Positions 36,536 to 48,109 of a DNA stretch of 64,000 nt are shown piece after piece. The stretch's first letter is position 1. Each line of letters starts with the position of its first letter. The notes under the pieces were generated by a model. The model made no database searches and was not told the origin of the DNA. It was given only the letters and a program-made list of their open reading frames with translations. Source of the stretch: Cucumis sativus (lineage: Eukaryota > Streptophyta > Magnoliopsida > Cucurbitales > Cucurbitaceae); NCBI RefSeq assembly GCF_000004075.3, contig NC_026657.2, positions 29,048,408 to 29,112,407 of the forward strand. The letters run 5' to 3'. The position numbers were made by a program, and so were the translations under genes.

Positions 36536-38855
36536 TTAACATTTTGGGAGGTCCGTCGGCGGCGGTAGAAGCGATTGGTTGGGGCCTTTGCCGTTTTCCA
36601 CCAAGAACGCCATCTTCAATCCCCACGTCGTATGAATTTCCAAATGGCAATGCATAAACCACACTCCTGAAAGGTGAAATCATAATTTAGAAATTTCATT
36701 TCATTTTAATGGTTTAAGAATTTGATCAAATAATCTCAAGAGGGAATTCAATCTCTTTTTACCTGGATTGTCTGCACGAAATCTTATCGCTGTCCATCCA
36801 CCGGACGGAACTCCGATTGTGTTCCTCTCTACTGGATCCACGAGATTGAATTTCGTGGGGTCGGTTTTAGGGTTGAAATTGCCGATCCCTCGTCCGACTT
36901 CGAAGAAATTGAACCCATGGAGATGGATGGGGTGATTTTCTGGGGCTATGATTCCTGTATCTTGTAGAACTAGTTCCACTGTGGAGTTGTATTGTAATTT
37001 GTAGAGTTTGGTTGCACTTATAGTCTGCAAATTTTTAGGTCCAGGTCCTGAATAGTTGAATTTGTGAGGGGGGTTTCCTGGGAAATCTGTGGTGAAAACG
37101 CCTTTAGTTTTGAAGAAATGTGCTTGTAGGAGAGCGGTGGTGGGCATTACAAAAGTTACGTTGTTGATACTGGCTACTACTCTGCTTCCATTGGCGGCCT
37201 TGCAAGTGGGACATGGGTTAATTCCTAGCCCAACGGTGAAGAAGAGATGGTGGTCGATTGTCAATGGGACATTGGCTGGGTACTTTTTGGAGTTCAAGCT
37301 TCTGAGGGAGTTTGTGAAGGCGTTGGCAATTTGGGTTGCGTTCTGGGGTGGGGGGTTGGTGCTTGTTGTGAGGGATGTGGCCAATGTGCCAGTGTAGTGC
37401 ACAGTGGCAGTTGCTGTCTTGTTATCGACTGCCACTGGAGCGTCCATGAAAGGAGAGACGGCCACCATGTATTTTCCAGAGTTTTGGTTGGCGGTTAAGA
37501 GGACGTTGGTGGTCTGGCCAGGAGCAATTAGAACTGTGTCTGTTTTGAATGGTTTAACATACGTGGCGTCGACCTCTACAACTGTTAACTTGTGGCCTGC
37601 GACTTTGAAAAACAGTTCTTCATTCAGTGCAGCGTTGATTATGCGTAGTAAATAGGTTTTCCCTTTTTGAACCGGCAATGTGAAGCCCCCTAATTTCCAA
37701 AAAAAAAAAAAAAAAAAAAAAAGAAAATTAGACGACCCATTGGAACAGAATAAAGTTTGTATTGCTTCCCAAAAGGTTAGATTTCTTAATTCAATTACTT
37801 TGTGAAGGGCAATTTGATATGGATCCGGGAAGGCCGTTGATGGTGTGAGCATCAGAGACATTTGGAGCTAATCCTGACTTAAGTGCTTCGTTGATCACTG
37901 CTTCAGTGTCTGATTTCCACCACTCGGCTGTACAATGCAAATCACCATTTATTCACAAAGCAAGTTAAAATCATCACCACTTTGAAGGCGGGAAAGAATA
38001 ATTAGTGAACTTTTGAGGCTCATACCAAGCACAAGAACAGTTTCTTTGTTGGGTGTAGGGAATGGATAAGGCACACCGAGCTTCGGCAAGATGACGAGAC
38101 CACCGTGGACAGTGGCTCTCAGCCAAAGAATGTGAGCATGCCAGAAGAGTGTGCCTCTTTGACCAGTGATGGTGAAGTTGTACACATAGCTCTGCCCCGG
38201 CTGGATAGGACATTGTGTAATGTATGCCGGACCATCAGCCCAGCCTGTTCGGAGTTGCCTGATTCCATGCCTACCACCACGTCATGCACTCATTAGATTG
38301 TGAGTTTTGAAACACTTTAAAGTTCAAAAGAATTTGATTGTGTGCGTATTTACCAGTGAATGGAAAGATTATATTTGACATGGTTGACAACTTTGATAAG
38401 CACATTGTCGCCCTCCCTAGCGTAAACAGTTGGACCGGGGAACTGACCATTGACGGTGACAATGGGCTTGCTTGAGCAAAGTCTGGTTGCTTTTCTCAAC
38501 ACCACCTGCCAACGAATATAGATCAATATCACTCATTAAAATCAAACCAAACCAATAATGGATTCGGTGGTCCAAGCCATGAAAGTAATAGGTCATTCAA
38601 AAGCTCTCTTTCTAAAGAAAAGGAAAGCTAGCTACGAGACACCAAAAGAAGCCTATTATTGGAAATCCTTTGTTTTTTTTTTTTTTATTTCCTTTTAACA
38701 TTTGTTTAATAAAGAAACATATACAACTAACATTTTTGCAGAGAGTTAAAGAAACTCACATTGAATTTGTAATGGCGAACTGTGGACTCTGCCAAACCAG
38801 AAAGAAGGCAGCAAAATGCCAACAAAACAAAAGCTCGAACACCCGAAGACCCCAT
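36536..38855 (-). CDS. LAC4: Laccase, LAC4-like (lignin polymerisation)
   Basis: Six exons on the minus strand: 38855-38760, 38505-38354, 38270-38026, 37927-37799, 37689-36763, 36666-36536; 559 residues (Arabidopsis LAC4 is about 558). Known role: apoplastic multicopper oxidase that oxidises monolignols for lignin in secondary walls. Seen: signal peptide (1 to about 24, [17 protein letters not shown]), then VRHYKFN. The copper ligand motifs are all present: HWHG (82-85), HAH (127-129), HPIHLHG (460-466) and [14 protein letters not shown] (522-535). The axial residue is M535. The C-terminus [16 protein letters not shown] closely follows LAC4. Several N-glycosylation sequons are visible. Regulation: a miR397-like target site in exon 5 and an AC element upstream. 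The symbol is by similarity; LAC4-group paralogues are hard to separate. Confidence 0.95.
37620..37640 (-). promoter_or_regulatory. miR397 target site in laccase mRNA
   Basis: The 21-base plus-strand window, which is antisense to the laccase mRNA, reads TCATTCAGTGCAGCGTTGAT plus T. Mature miR397a as I remember it starts TCATTGAGTGCAGCGTTGA, so the pairing has one mismatch at miRNA position 6 and one at position 21, with the cleavage positions 10-11 paired. The site encodes the conserved INAALNE block, where laccase target sites are known to lie. Conservation of the mechanism is established for plant laccases; the pairing here is read by eye. Confidence 0.75.
37699..37722 (-). repeat. 24-base T run in laccase intron 4
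   Basis: An unbroken A24 on the plus strand, T24 in the gene sense. It ends about eight bases before the acceptor AG at 37690-37691, so it forms the polypyrimidine tract of that 109-base intron. Confidence 0.9.
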
Positions 38856-38951
38856 TGGTATCTTTTCTTTCCTTTTTTGGGGTTTCTGAGTTATTTTGAT
38901 GTGTGAGAAATGAAGATGATGGGTGAGAATTGATGGCCATGCAACTCATCC

Positions 38952-38958
38952 TTATAAA
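38952..38958 (-). promoter_or_regulatory. TATA box of the laccase gene
   Basis: TTTATAA on the minus strand, about 100 bases upstream of the laccase start codon. Confidence 0.5.
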
Positions 38959-39025
38959 GAGAAACACCAAATGGGTTAAATGGCTGATTAAGCTCTCTGT
39001 GTTGTTGCCATGTCGTCTTTTCTTA

Positions 39026-39032
39026 GTTAGGT
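39026..39032 (-). promoter_or_regulatory. AC element upstream of the laccase gene
   Basis: ACCTAAC on the minus strand (AC-III form) about 70 bases upstream of the TATA box. AC elements are bound by lignin and secondary-wall MYB factors (MYB46/83, MYB58/63), which are known to activate LAC4. A 7-base match, supported mainly by its position. Confidence 0.45.
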
Positions 39033-41860
39033 GATGAGTTAAACAAGGCTTCGTACTAAAGGATTTTCAGATGAAACCAGAATCAGATCCGCCATTTTCT
39101 TTTATATATCTTACATTTTACATAAAGTTTATGTTTTTCATTTCTTTTAATTTTATTTTTCCCTCAACCCTTCTGTGTTGGGTATGTATGTCTATGAAAA
39201 GCCATAATGGACATCTTTTAATATTTCTCCATATAATCAAAAGTTTCACCTTTAGCCTCTTTCTTGTTATCATTCATTTTCCTTTTTTTTTTCCTTTAGT
39301 TATTATGGAAGGTTCATTTCTAATATTATAGCTTCTTATTCTTTACTCGTTAATGGAAAAGCTTCATTTATAGTCTAATTGTGATTACACTTTTCTCTCA
39401 GGTATTATCTTGCTTCATACATATATATGTATGTATGCATTTTGTAAGATTACAAATTTAGAATTTAGTCTACTGGGTTCTTGAACGAAATTAAAAACAT
39501 AGTTTACAAGCTTTGGAAAATTTTAAAAAATCCACGAATCTACTAGCCACATAATTGGAAGTTTAGGGTTTACTTAAATATAAATTCAAATTTATAACAA
39601 ATAAGTTAAATCGTTTTAAAAAGGTAGCGATCTATTCTACATAAAATTAAAATTCTAAAGATCTATATTATATTAGATACTTCGGAGGAGGAGTAAGTTA
39701 TATAAGTTCTAAATGTTTGATATCTCTATCAAAACCTGTTAAATTCAAAATTAAACATTTGAATTTCCTTTCAATTTCACAAGATTTTAGAAATGACTTC
39801 TAAGACGAATTGGTTGGGGAAAGTAAATAAGAGGATATGGTTCCAGTGGGCAAATAGGTAAGAAATGGCTTTCAAGCGTATAGAAGCACTTCTGTTTTCA
39901 AATTAATTTATAATAGAAAATTTAAAAAGAGTATATATATAAATTAAATAATAATAGAAGGTGAATCACTCAATTCTTTATATGTTGGGTTTAAAATCAG
40001 TTATTTACCAGAAGTGGTTTGGAAATTGTTCATATTTCATAATCACTCACTCACTCCCTTATCTCATTCTCCAACTCTTAACTTCAAATTTTATTTTCTA
40101 AATTGAGAGAAAAAGGGTAATGAGTTGTGGGAAAATTAAGGAGAAAATAATTTGTTTAATGTTTTGAAAAAAGGGATTTGAAGTCAATAGCTTAGAATTT
40201 GGGCTGAGTTAATTTTGAGCCTAACAATGATTATGACTTCTTTCCATCTTTTTATTTGCTTCCAAATATGATCTCCCCTTTCAGTCAGTCCAACCCCCAA
40301 CAAAAAATCACTTTTCTAACCCTTTCTTTTACTCAACCATCAATCATATATATTGCTATTGTTGGGAAGATATATAATAGGTGATGTTTGACCCATAAGC
40401 TATTTGAAACTTTCAACTTTCGTATGAACAAAACTTGTCTGGGTCAAACCTTGGTGCGACCTTCATTAACATAAGAGAAAATGGAATCCTTGAATATCGA
40501 GTCATACGAAGGGTCATTATCATGTCGAGCTAAATATCTATGTTGTATGATTAAGTATTTTGACATATCTATTAGGGTAAAAGAATGGCAACCAAAGAGT
40601 CGTATAAATTGTCAAACTCTAATAACTTACGCAACTAATTAGTGTTTTGACTCTATTAAATAGTTGACAACTTACGCATCCCACGAGTGCATGTGACATG
40701 ATAGTGTACTAGTATGACATCCTTTGTAGGTTAACTTAGACAAAAAGAAACGGAAGGAACATACCTAATAAGATTCACACATCAACGAAACCAAACCTAC
40801 ACATGGGGATGAAACCCTTCTTAATATTACTTTTCTTGAACTTGTTTAAAAAAAGTTATTATTCTCTTTTTGGAATCATATTGTTCTCTATACGATAAAA
40901 ATTAGATATATACGTGATAAAATGGAGTGCAACCACTTCAAAATATCAAAGTACCAAACATACAAAAGTTGCAAATGACTTGATCAGTAGAGTAAAGACT
41001 CGGTCGTCGTCATATTCAAGTTAAATTATAATTTAAATATTAAAAAGTATATGAGAGAAAATCAAAATAATTGAATAACTAAGAGTGTTTATGACTCTAT
41101 GAACCAAAAAGAAAATATTGAAATGAAAGAAGAAGAAGGAGAAGAACTTAACGTCATATCCAATATTGGAAATCTTGTGAAATTGAAATTTGTATACAAA
41201 AAGTATTGCTTTTCAGTTATAAATGTGTGGAAGATAGAGATTCGTTTTGGATTTTAAATTCATTCAGTTTTAGAAGAAACAAAAATACTTTTTTATATAT
41301 AAGGAAAATATCACATCATTTTTCTAAATATGAGTATAGTTTTCCAATTTTCAAATGCCTTTTATAATTTTGTGTTCAATAATTTTTACCACCTTTCTTA
41401 AATTCTAATGATAAAATATAATTACAATTTTAATATACTCTTACAATTTTTTAACTTTTTTGTTTCTATAATTATTTTTTAGAAATATTAATCAATGCTC
41501 ACTTTTTTTTTTTTTTATGATATTGACATCAATGTTTCCATAAAATGAAAATGTACACATTTTTAGTTTTTTTATTTTATATAATTTTAGACTTTAGGGA
41601 TAAAAAAGAAAAAAAGAAAAAAAGAAAAAAAGAAAATTACATTTGATATAATAATAAATTTTCCTTTTCTATTCGGTAAATAAATAAAAAAAAATGGTTA
41701 AATATTTAATTTGTTTTGTTTTTTTAGGCAAAAATGGTTAAAAGTTTTGTTGTTTCTTCTTTTCCCAATGCAATGGATTGAAGAACGATGAGTCAACCCA
41801 CGTTTGATTTTATAGTTTTTTGTATGTTTATAAATGATGATTGCTTGGGTGTGACGAGAA
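39033..41860. other. Intergenic spacer, divergent promoters of laccase and NPF8 genes
   Basis: AT-rich. Holds a GAAAAAAA-type octamer repeat at 41601-41636. No gene recognised. Confidence 0.5.
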
Positions 41861-42436
41861 GGAAGCGGGCTGCTCTTCTATCCTAGTTTTTCTCGCTCTT
41901 TCATCTTCTTCAATCCATTTCTTCCCTGATCCCTCACTCCCCTTTTTTTTCTCCAAGGTTTTTGATTCTACACTCCAACCCTTCTTTTGTTTTTCCATTC
42001 TTTCAACTGGGGTTTCTTTCTTTCACTCTACAACCAGATTCCTCGTTCTGGGTCTTCGAAAAAATTACTTTGTTTTGATTTGATTGCTTTCTGTTTCAAT
42101 TTCTTCATTGGGTTTCACTCTGTTCAAGCGTTTAATAAGATTCCATATTCTCTCTTTTGTTTTGTATTATTGTTATTTGATTGCGACACTCAAACCTAGG
42201 AGTGATTTAAAAAAAAAATTAAGTGTGTTGATTATAAAATTCATTGGTGGAAAAAGGGCAAGTTGATCCGTACCCTTTGATTATTTTAATCCAGTTGAAA
42301 ACTTGTATTATTATTATTATTATATGAAGAAGAAAATCATTTGTTTCTTTGAAATCTTTGGTGCCATGAAATTACTGAGGTTTAGTTTGGATTAACAGGT
42401 CGAATTGGTTATAACGTGTCAAGAAAGAGCCTTACA
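41861..42436 (+). promoter_or_regulatory. Probable 5'UTR of the NPF8-type transporter, with an intron
   Basis: CT-rich leader at about 41880-42060. A TTAACAG acceptor at 42393-42399 is followed by a 37-base stretch to the start codon, suggesting a leader intron. Several short upstream ATGs occur. The transcript start is not determinable from sequence alone. Confidence 0.35.
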
Positions 42437-44515
42437 ATGGCAGAAGATGATATATATACAAAAGATGGTACTGTTGATGTTCATAAGAAGCCTGCTATTA
42501 AGAAAAAAACTGGAAATTGGAAGGCCTGCCGTTTCATTCTTGGTATGTTTTTCCTTTGTTCTTAACATGCAAATTTTAATTACTATATGTTGAAATTTAT
42601 AAGGATGGTAATTGTAAATTTAGGGAATGAATGCTGTGAAAGATTGGCATATTATGGGATGAGTACCAATCTAGTGAACTATCTTCAAATACGTCTCAAT
42701 ATGGACAATGTAACTGCTTCAAATAGTGTCACTAGTTGGTCAGGAACTTGCTACCTTACACCATTGATTGGAGCTTTCTTGGCTGATGCTTACTTGGGAA
42801 GATTTTGGACAATTGCCAGTTTCTCAATAATCTATGCCTTTGTAAGCTTTTCTTGCAAAAGAGAACAATTTTTTTTTAATTAGCGGCTGCATTGCGTAAT
42901 GATATTATCTTTTGATGTATGGTCTTGCAGGGCATGACGTTGTTGACAATGGCTGCTTCAATCCCGGGATTAAAGCCATCGTGTGATAGTAGTGGTTGCC
43001 ATCCAAGTGGAGGGCAAACCGCTGCCACTTTCGTAGCGCTTTACTTGATTGCACTCGGAACCGGGGGAATCAAGCCCTGTGTTTCGTCTTTTGGGGCTGA
43101 CCAATTCGATGAAAATGATGAGGTTGAAAGGAAGAAGAAAAGTTCCTTCTTCAATTGGTTTTACTTTTCAATCAACGTGGGTGCAATGATTGCCTCCTCA
43201 GTTTTGGTGTGGATACAAATGAATGTAGGCTGGGGGTGGGGGTTTGGAGTTCCTGCAGTAGCTATGGCTATTGCTGTAGTGTTTTTCTTTTCCGGTAGCT
43301 CGTTGTACCGTCTTCAAAAGCCTGCAGGAAGTCCTCTCACGAGAATTTTGCAAGTTATAGTTGCAGCCTGTCGGAAACACCAGGTACACGTTCCAGAAGA
43401 TAAGTCTCTTCTTCATGAGACCGCAGATGACATTGAGTCGAAAATCGAAGGAAGTCGCAAGCTTGAGCACACCAACAATTTTAAGTAAGTATATTCATCA
43501 ATGCAGTTACTGACATTTGAGTTTCAACTATAGATTATCTTAAAATAAAACCTCCATTTATGATTCTACTATTTCATGATCAATGCTTGGAAGAAGCTAA
43601 TTAGCATCACAGTGCTAGCCTTGATTATTGTGGATAGGTTGTTATATTATCGTAATTGGTGTTGCATTACCTCTATCATTTAGGTTCCTAGACAAGGCTT
43701 CTGTAGAGACCGAAAACGATCGGATCAAGGGCTTACCAAATGAATGGAGACTCTGTACGGTAACTCAAGTTGAGGAGCTGAAGAGCATTGTCCGGTTGTT
43801 GCCTGTGTGGGCCTCTGGAATAGTATTTGCAGCAGTCTATAGCCAAATGAGCACCATGTTCGTTCTACAGGGCAATACATTGGACCAGCACATTGGCCCA
43901 AGTTTCAAAATCCCATCAGCCTCCCTTTCCATCTTCGATACTATCAGCGTGCTCTTCTGGGCTCCTGTATACGATAGACTCATAGTCCCAATTGCAAGGA
44001 AGTTCACCAACAATGAGCGTGGATTCACTCAGCTACAACGAATGGGAATAGGACTTGCCATCTCTGTTTTCTCCATGGTTACAGCAGGCGCTTTGGAAGT
44101 TGCCAGGCTCAACTATGTTAGAGTGAACAACCTATACGATGTTGAGACCATTCCGATGTCGATATTCTGGCAAGTTCCACAGTACTTTTTCATCGGTTGT
44201 GCAGAAGTTTTCACATTTATCGGACAGTTAGAGTTTTTCTATGACCAAGCACCGGACGCAATGAGAAGCATGATGGCTGCTCTGTCTCTCACAACTGTAG
44301 GATTGGGAAACTACTTAAGCACATTGCTTGTTACAATCGTGACGAAAGTGACGACGAGACATGGGAAGCTCGGATGGATTCCTAGTAACTTAAACATGGG
44401 ACATCTTGACTATTTCTTCTGGCTGTTGGCCATTCTCAGCGTGGTTAATTTCTTTGTCTATCTATTAGTGGCTAAATGCTATACTTACAAAAGGGTAACA
44501 GGTCATTTGCATTAG
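42437..44515 (+). CDS. NPF8: NRT1/PTR FAMILY (NPF) proton-coupled peptide transporter, subfamily 8 type
   Basis: Four exons: 42437-42542, 42624-42841, 42931-43484, 43684-44515; 569 residues (AtPTR1/NPF8.1 is about 570). Seen: hydrophilic N-terminus [15 protein letters not shown], then the proton-coupling motif E38-C-C-E41-R42 ([11 protein letters not shown]) in helix 1, [18 protein letters not shown] after helix 2, [18 protein letters not shown] and [12 protein letters not shown] in the first half, a charged central loop (about 255-300), and [20 protein letters not shown] in helix 7. Twelve hydrophobic segments are expected. Family role: plasma-membrane or tonoplast symport of di- and tripeptides. 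The loop sequence [28 protein letters not shown] and the short tail point to NPF8 rather than the nitrate-transporting groups. The exact member (8.1, 8.2 or 8.3) is not settled. Confidence 0.93.
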
Positions 44516-45922
44516 AAAATTCATACTTTATGCTGCTTAACATTCTCAGTTCTTATCTTTTAACTACATTTTAGTTGAATAATTAAAGTGGCTGTGTTAA
44601 GGAAGTAGTAGAGCAAATAGATATTGTTCTAACAGTTGGGTGTTTTTATCTTTTTTTGGTCACAAAATTATTTAGTTGAATAGTCAAAAAGTGTGGATGG
44701 AAGAAGAAAAGTTGGACGAACTTATTATTGTTGGGTGTTTCAAAGGTGATTTGACTTTGAAGGATTTGTTGTGTAATGTGGCTTTGTTATTTGTATGGCT
44801 TTTTGGGTAATGAGCCTCCGCTTTGTCTTCCACTTGTTTTTCTGACTGTCTTTGCTTGCATGAGGGAGGCTCGTTGGGATTGTTTCTTTTTCTTCTCTTT
44901 TCTTTTTCATTGGTTGCTTTGTTGACTTTGAGGGTAAATTATTGTTTAACAGTGTTAAGGAAAAGGATTAAAGTGCTAATTAAATGTATGGTTTGATTAA
45001 TGAATGTCTTTGTTTTGGCTATTGTAATATTATTATTAGGTGAATAATCATTGCTAATCTTCAAAAAGAGAAATTTTGCACTATTTTTTCTTGACAGAGA
45101 TGATGGCTCATATCTCAACCTTAAATTGTTCCCACCTATTTAGCATATTAAGGATACCAACCACAAGAGTTTTTTTTTTTATTATTATTATTATTATTAC
45201 TATTCTTTTTTTTTTTTTTATGATTATGTTCCAAATTTGTCCCTAAAATCTATTCTCTTTTTTGGACTAATCAACCCCAAATTCACACTTCCTTTTGACA
45301 TATTTAAGATTTGATTTGTTTGTTGCCTCATCTACTAATAATATGTGAAAATGGGAGTTGAACTTTTTTTTTTGTTTTCCAATTCATGTGTATTTGATTG
45401 AAATAGGCATGGTTTATTTATTATTATTATTATTATATTTTGGAATTTTTCTTTCAAAACAAAGGTACTCACTCTACCCTACAAATTAAATTCACAATTC
45501 TAGCAACAATGCTTTTGACTTCATTTATATATCAAGATATTGATGTCACATCAGTGATATTGATAACAAGAAACAAAACCAAGAACCAATAGTTTCATCA
45601 TTTTTTATTTTTCTCCTGGGCATTGCCTGTCTCATTCTAAAGTGATTTTGCTTAGCCAAAACAACAATGAAATCAAATCACAGTTACAATGAAAATGTTT
45701 GTGTAAATTAAGAAGCATTCTTCTTCATTTTTGGTTGATCCATTCTCCATTCTACTCAAATGGAAAATTAAATAAAATTATGGAACTGTTTCTTCATCCA
45801 TTTCCAATAAACCCAGTAAAGAAAACACTTGAACAAAAAAAAATTGATAATAAATATATAGCATCTTTGAACTAGAAAACATGTTTTTGAATTGAATCCT
45901 TCCCTTAGCCAATATCAAAGTT
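44516..45922. other. Intergenic, between convergent NPF8 and OCTOPUS-like genes
   Basis: AT-rich, with ATT-repeat runs at 45180-45200 and about 45420-45437. No gene recognised. Confidence 0.5.
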
Positions 45923-47818
45923 TTAATACAGTCGAAGAACACTTCTAGCAATGGACTGAGCTTGACTTGGTTTCACCTTCCCTGACTCGCCTCTCCGGCT
46001 GCCCCGCAATGGTGTCAAGTAGAATCGAAGAAGTCCATTGTCGACGTTTGTCGGAGATTGTCGAGCACTTCGATTCCTCTCCAACACTGGCTGTGCCTCC
46101 TCTTTCTTCTTCTTCCCATTACCATTAGATTCTGCATTGCTTTTCCTTGAACTACTGAAAGATCCACCAATCATACTTGCACTCCTCCAACTAACACTGC
46201 TGTTACTCCTAAACATTTTGGGATTGAATCCTCCTGCTTTGACATCCCCATTCCGATCCCCACGCAGCTCTGGCCACGACTCCGAATACGACCTCTCCAC
46301 GCCATTGGGTCTACTACTCTCTCTATCTTCCTCCTCATCTTTGTTTCCACCTCGCCGGTTAATCAATCCCCAGATTTTCCAACCCTTCCCCCACCCTTTG
46401 GACTTTTTCGACTCTTCTTTCCGATTTGCCGTCCCGACCACTGAGGCAGCATCCTCGAACGACCCGGAATAGTCATCTCGCAATGAATTGGAATTCGAAT
46501 CTCTATCTGGAATGCCTAGCTTTGGACCATGAGAGACATCTGTGGTTGCAGGAGAAACTTTGGCGTTTGAAACAGAGGATTTCATGTCATCAATCTCAGC
46601 CACAACCGCCGCGGCAGTCTTTCTGATGGAGTTGGACCGGTCGAGGCTCTTCCGTCGACGAGAAGAAGAGTCTGAATAGTACTCCCGGGTCTGAGAAGAC
46701 CCGCCGGGGATATTTTCTTCTTCATTGGTTGAATTTATGGAGTCTTCGACGGGAATTTGGGTATCGGAACGGAAAACATGGATAGGGGCATCTTCAACGA
46801 CGGAAAGCATGGTGGGCATTCTTGGGAACGTTCTACTGATCAAATACCCGTCCCAGGATGCTCTAGGTTCATCGAAGGAATAACGGGGATCGTCAAAGGA
46901 CATTCGGCCAGCATCGAGAGAGAATCTCGGATCAATATCGCAAGAGCGTCGGCCAAATCCATAATCAGCAATTTCCGACTGGGTTTCTCTGAAATGACGT
47001 CCGATTGGCTTCTCCACCGGCAATGTCGTAGATCCACCGCCGTTTCTCTGCTTCTTCTCCTTCTGCTTATCCCTCCATTTCTGCAGCTTCTTACTGAAGA
47101 CCGAAGCAGCCGACCAAAAGCTTCCTCTTCCGGATGGCTTCTTCGTGTGTGAATCGAGATCTATATGATCCTTCATGGTTTTGAACTCCTCTTGTAGCTG
47201 CACCGATTCTGACCCTAATTCAACCTGAATTTCTTCTTCAACAATCTCCTTAACACTGTTTTCAATCACAAAATCCCCCACATTGGGCTGTCCAGAAACC
47301 CTAATATCTCCGTCAACGTCGGGTATCGGTTCAACCCAGGACGAACTGGGGTCCTCCAAATTCTTAGTCTCAACAGCAATTTCAGAAGCAGCAGGAGCAA
47401 GAAGCTTAGAAGAGGAAGAAGCGTCCTGTGAAATGAGAGAGCAGAGAGTGTTACGAAGGCGAACGTCACAAGATTTCCTCTGTGGTTCAAAAATGGCGGT
47501 AGAGAAGGCTTCGTTCTTAGAAGCAGAGAAGGATTTAGTCCGACGAAGCTCAGGAAAAAAGGAAGAGGGTCGATTAGGAGGGGGAGGTCTGAAAAGTGCT
47601 CTAAGAGCAGAGGAAGCGGTGGAATGAGGTTTCCGGGAAGAAGAAGAAGAAGAAGAAGCAGCAGAGGAAGAATCAAGAAGAGAGAGACGCTCACAGAGAC
47701 ACAAAGGACAGAAAGCAGTGAAATGCTCTTGTGGGTGACGTGGGCAAGTGGCGGAAGGACGGTGAGGCAACGGCGGTAAGGGAGGAGGAAGTGGTTGTCC
47801 GTCGGTGGAGGGATTCAT
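45923..47818 (-). CDS. OPS: OCTOPUS/OCTOPUS-like protein (DUF740)
   Basis: Intronless ORF of 631 codons from the ATG at 47816-47818. Seen: Pro-rich start (PPPLPPLPHRP), a Cys/His block CPRHPQEHFTAFCPLCLCER at about 25-44, Ser-rich stretches, a basic KKLQKWRDKQKEKKQRNGG segment near 240-258, acidic patches, KGWGKGWKIWGLINRRGG near 475-495, and the tail QAQSIARSVLRLY. This order is typical of the OCTOPUS family: polar, membrane-associated, intrinsically disordered proteins that promote protophloem differentiation in Arabidopsis, partly through brassinosteroid and BIN2 signalling. Arabidopsis OPS is somewhat longer. Whether this is OPS itself or an OPL paralogue is open. Confidence 0.88.
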   Translation of the reverse strand: MNPSTDGQPLPPPLPPLPHRPSATCPRHPQEHFTAFCPLCLCERLSLLDSSSAASSSSSSSRKPHSTASSALRALFRPPPPNRPSSFFPELRRTKSFSASKNEAFSTAIFEPQRKSCDVRLRNTLCSLISQDASSSSKLLAPAASEIAVETKNLEDPSSSWVEPIPDVDGDIRVSGQPNVGDFVIENSVKEIVEEEIQVELGSESVQLQEEFKTMKDHIDLDSHTKKPSGRGSFWSAASVFSKKLQKWRDKQKEKKQRNGGGSTTLPVEKPIGRHFRETQSEIADYGFGRRSCDIDPRFSLDAGRMSFDDPRYSFDEPRASWDGYLISRTFPRMPTMLSVVEDAPIHVFRSDTQIPVEDSINSTNEEENIPGGSSQTREYYSDSSSRRRKSLDRSNSIRKTAAAVVAEIDDMKSSVSNAKVSPATTDVSHGPKLGIPDRDSNSNSLRDDYSGSFEDAASVVGTANRKEESKKSKGWGKGWKIWGLINRRGGNKDEEEDRESSRPNGVERSYSESWPELRGDRNGDVKAGGFNPKMFRSNSSVSWRSASMIGGSFSSSRKSNAESNGNGKKKKEEAQPVLERNRSARQSPTNVDNGLLRFYLTPLRGSRRGESGKVKPSQAQSIARSVLRLY

Positions 47819-47846
47819 AACAAAGAAGAAGAAACTATGAGAGAAT

Positions 47847-47881
47847 GAAGAAGAAGAAGAAGAAGAAGAAGAAGAAGAAGG
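47847..47881 (-). repeat. GAA/TTC microsatellite in the OCTOPUS-like 5'UTR
   Basis: About 11 GAA units on the plus strand (TTC in the gene sense), 29 bases before the start codon, within a wider CT-rich leader that runs to about 48000. Confidence 0.85.
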
Positions 47882-48109
47882 TCATGATAGAATAATGAGA
47901 AATTTAGGAGAGATGAAAGTGAAAGAAAGAGAGAGGAAAAAGGGTCATTAGATAAAGAGAGCGATAGCCATAGCCTCTCTTTCTTCCTTCTTTCTTTGCC
48001 CTCTGCAAAGAAAAAATACTCAACATTGTAGTGTTTGGTTTCAACGGACACACAAAGACGAAGAGAGAGATTTTGCAGCTCCAACTGAGTTGGCCCCACA
48101 AATTCCCTT

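Noticed and set aside
41841-42266. Three overlapping plus-strand ORFs before the NPF8 start
   Set aside because: Low-complexity Phe/Ser/Leu translations of a CT-rich leader with no independent support.
45923-47818. Several 60-144 codon plus-strand ORFs across this interval
   Set aside because: Mirror images of the Ser- and Arg-rich codons of the OCTOPUS-like gene; none resembles a protein family.
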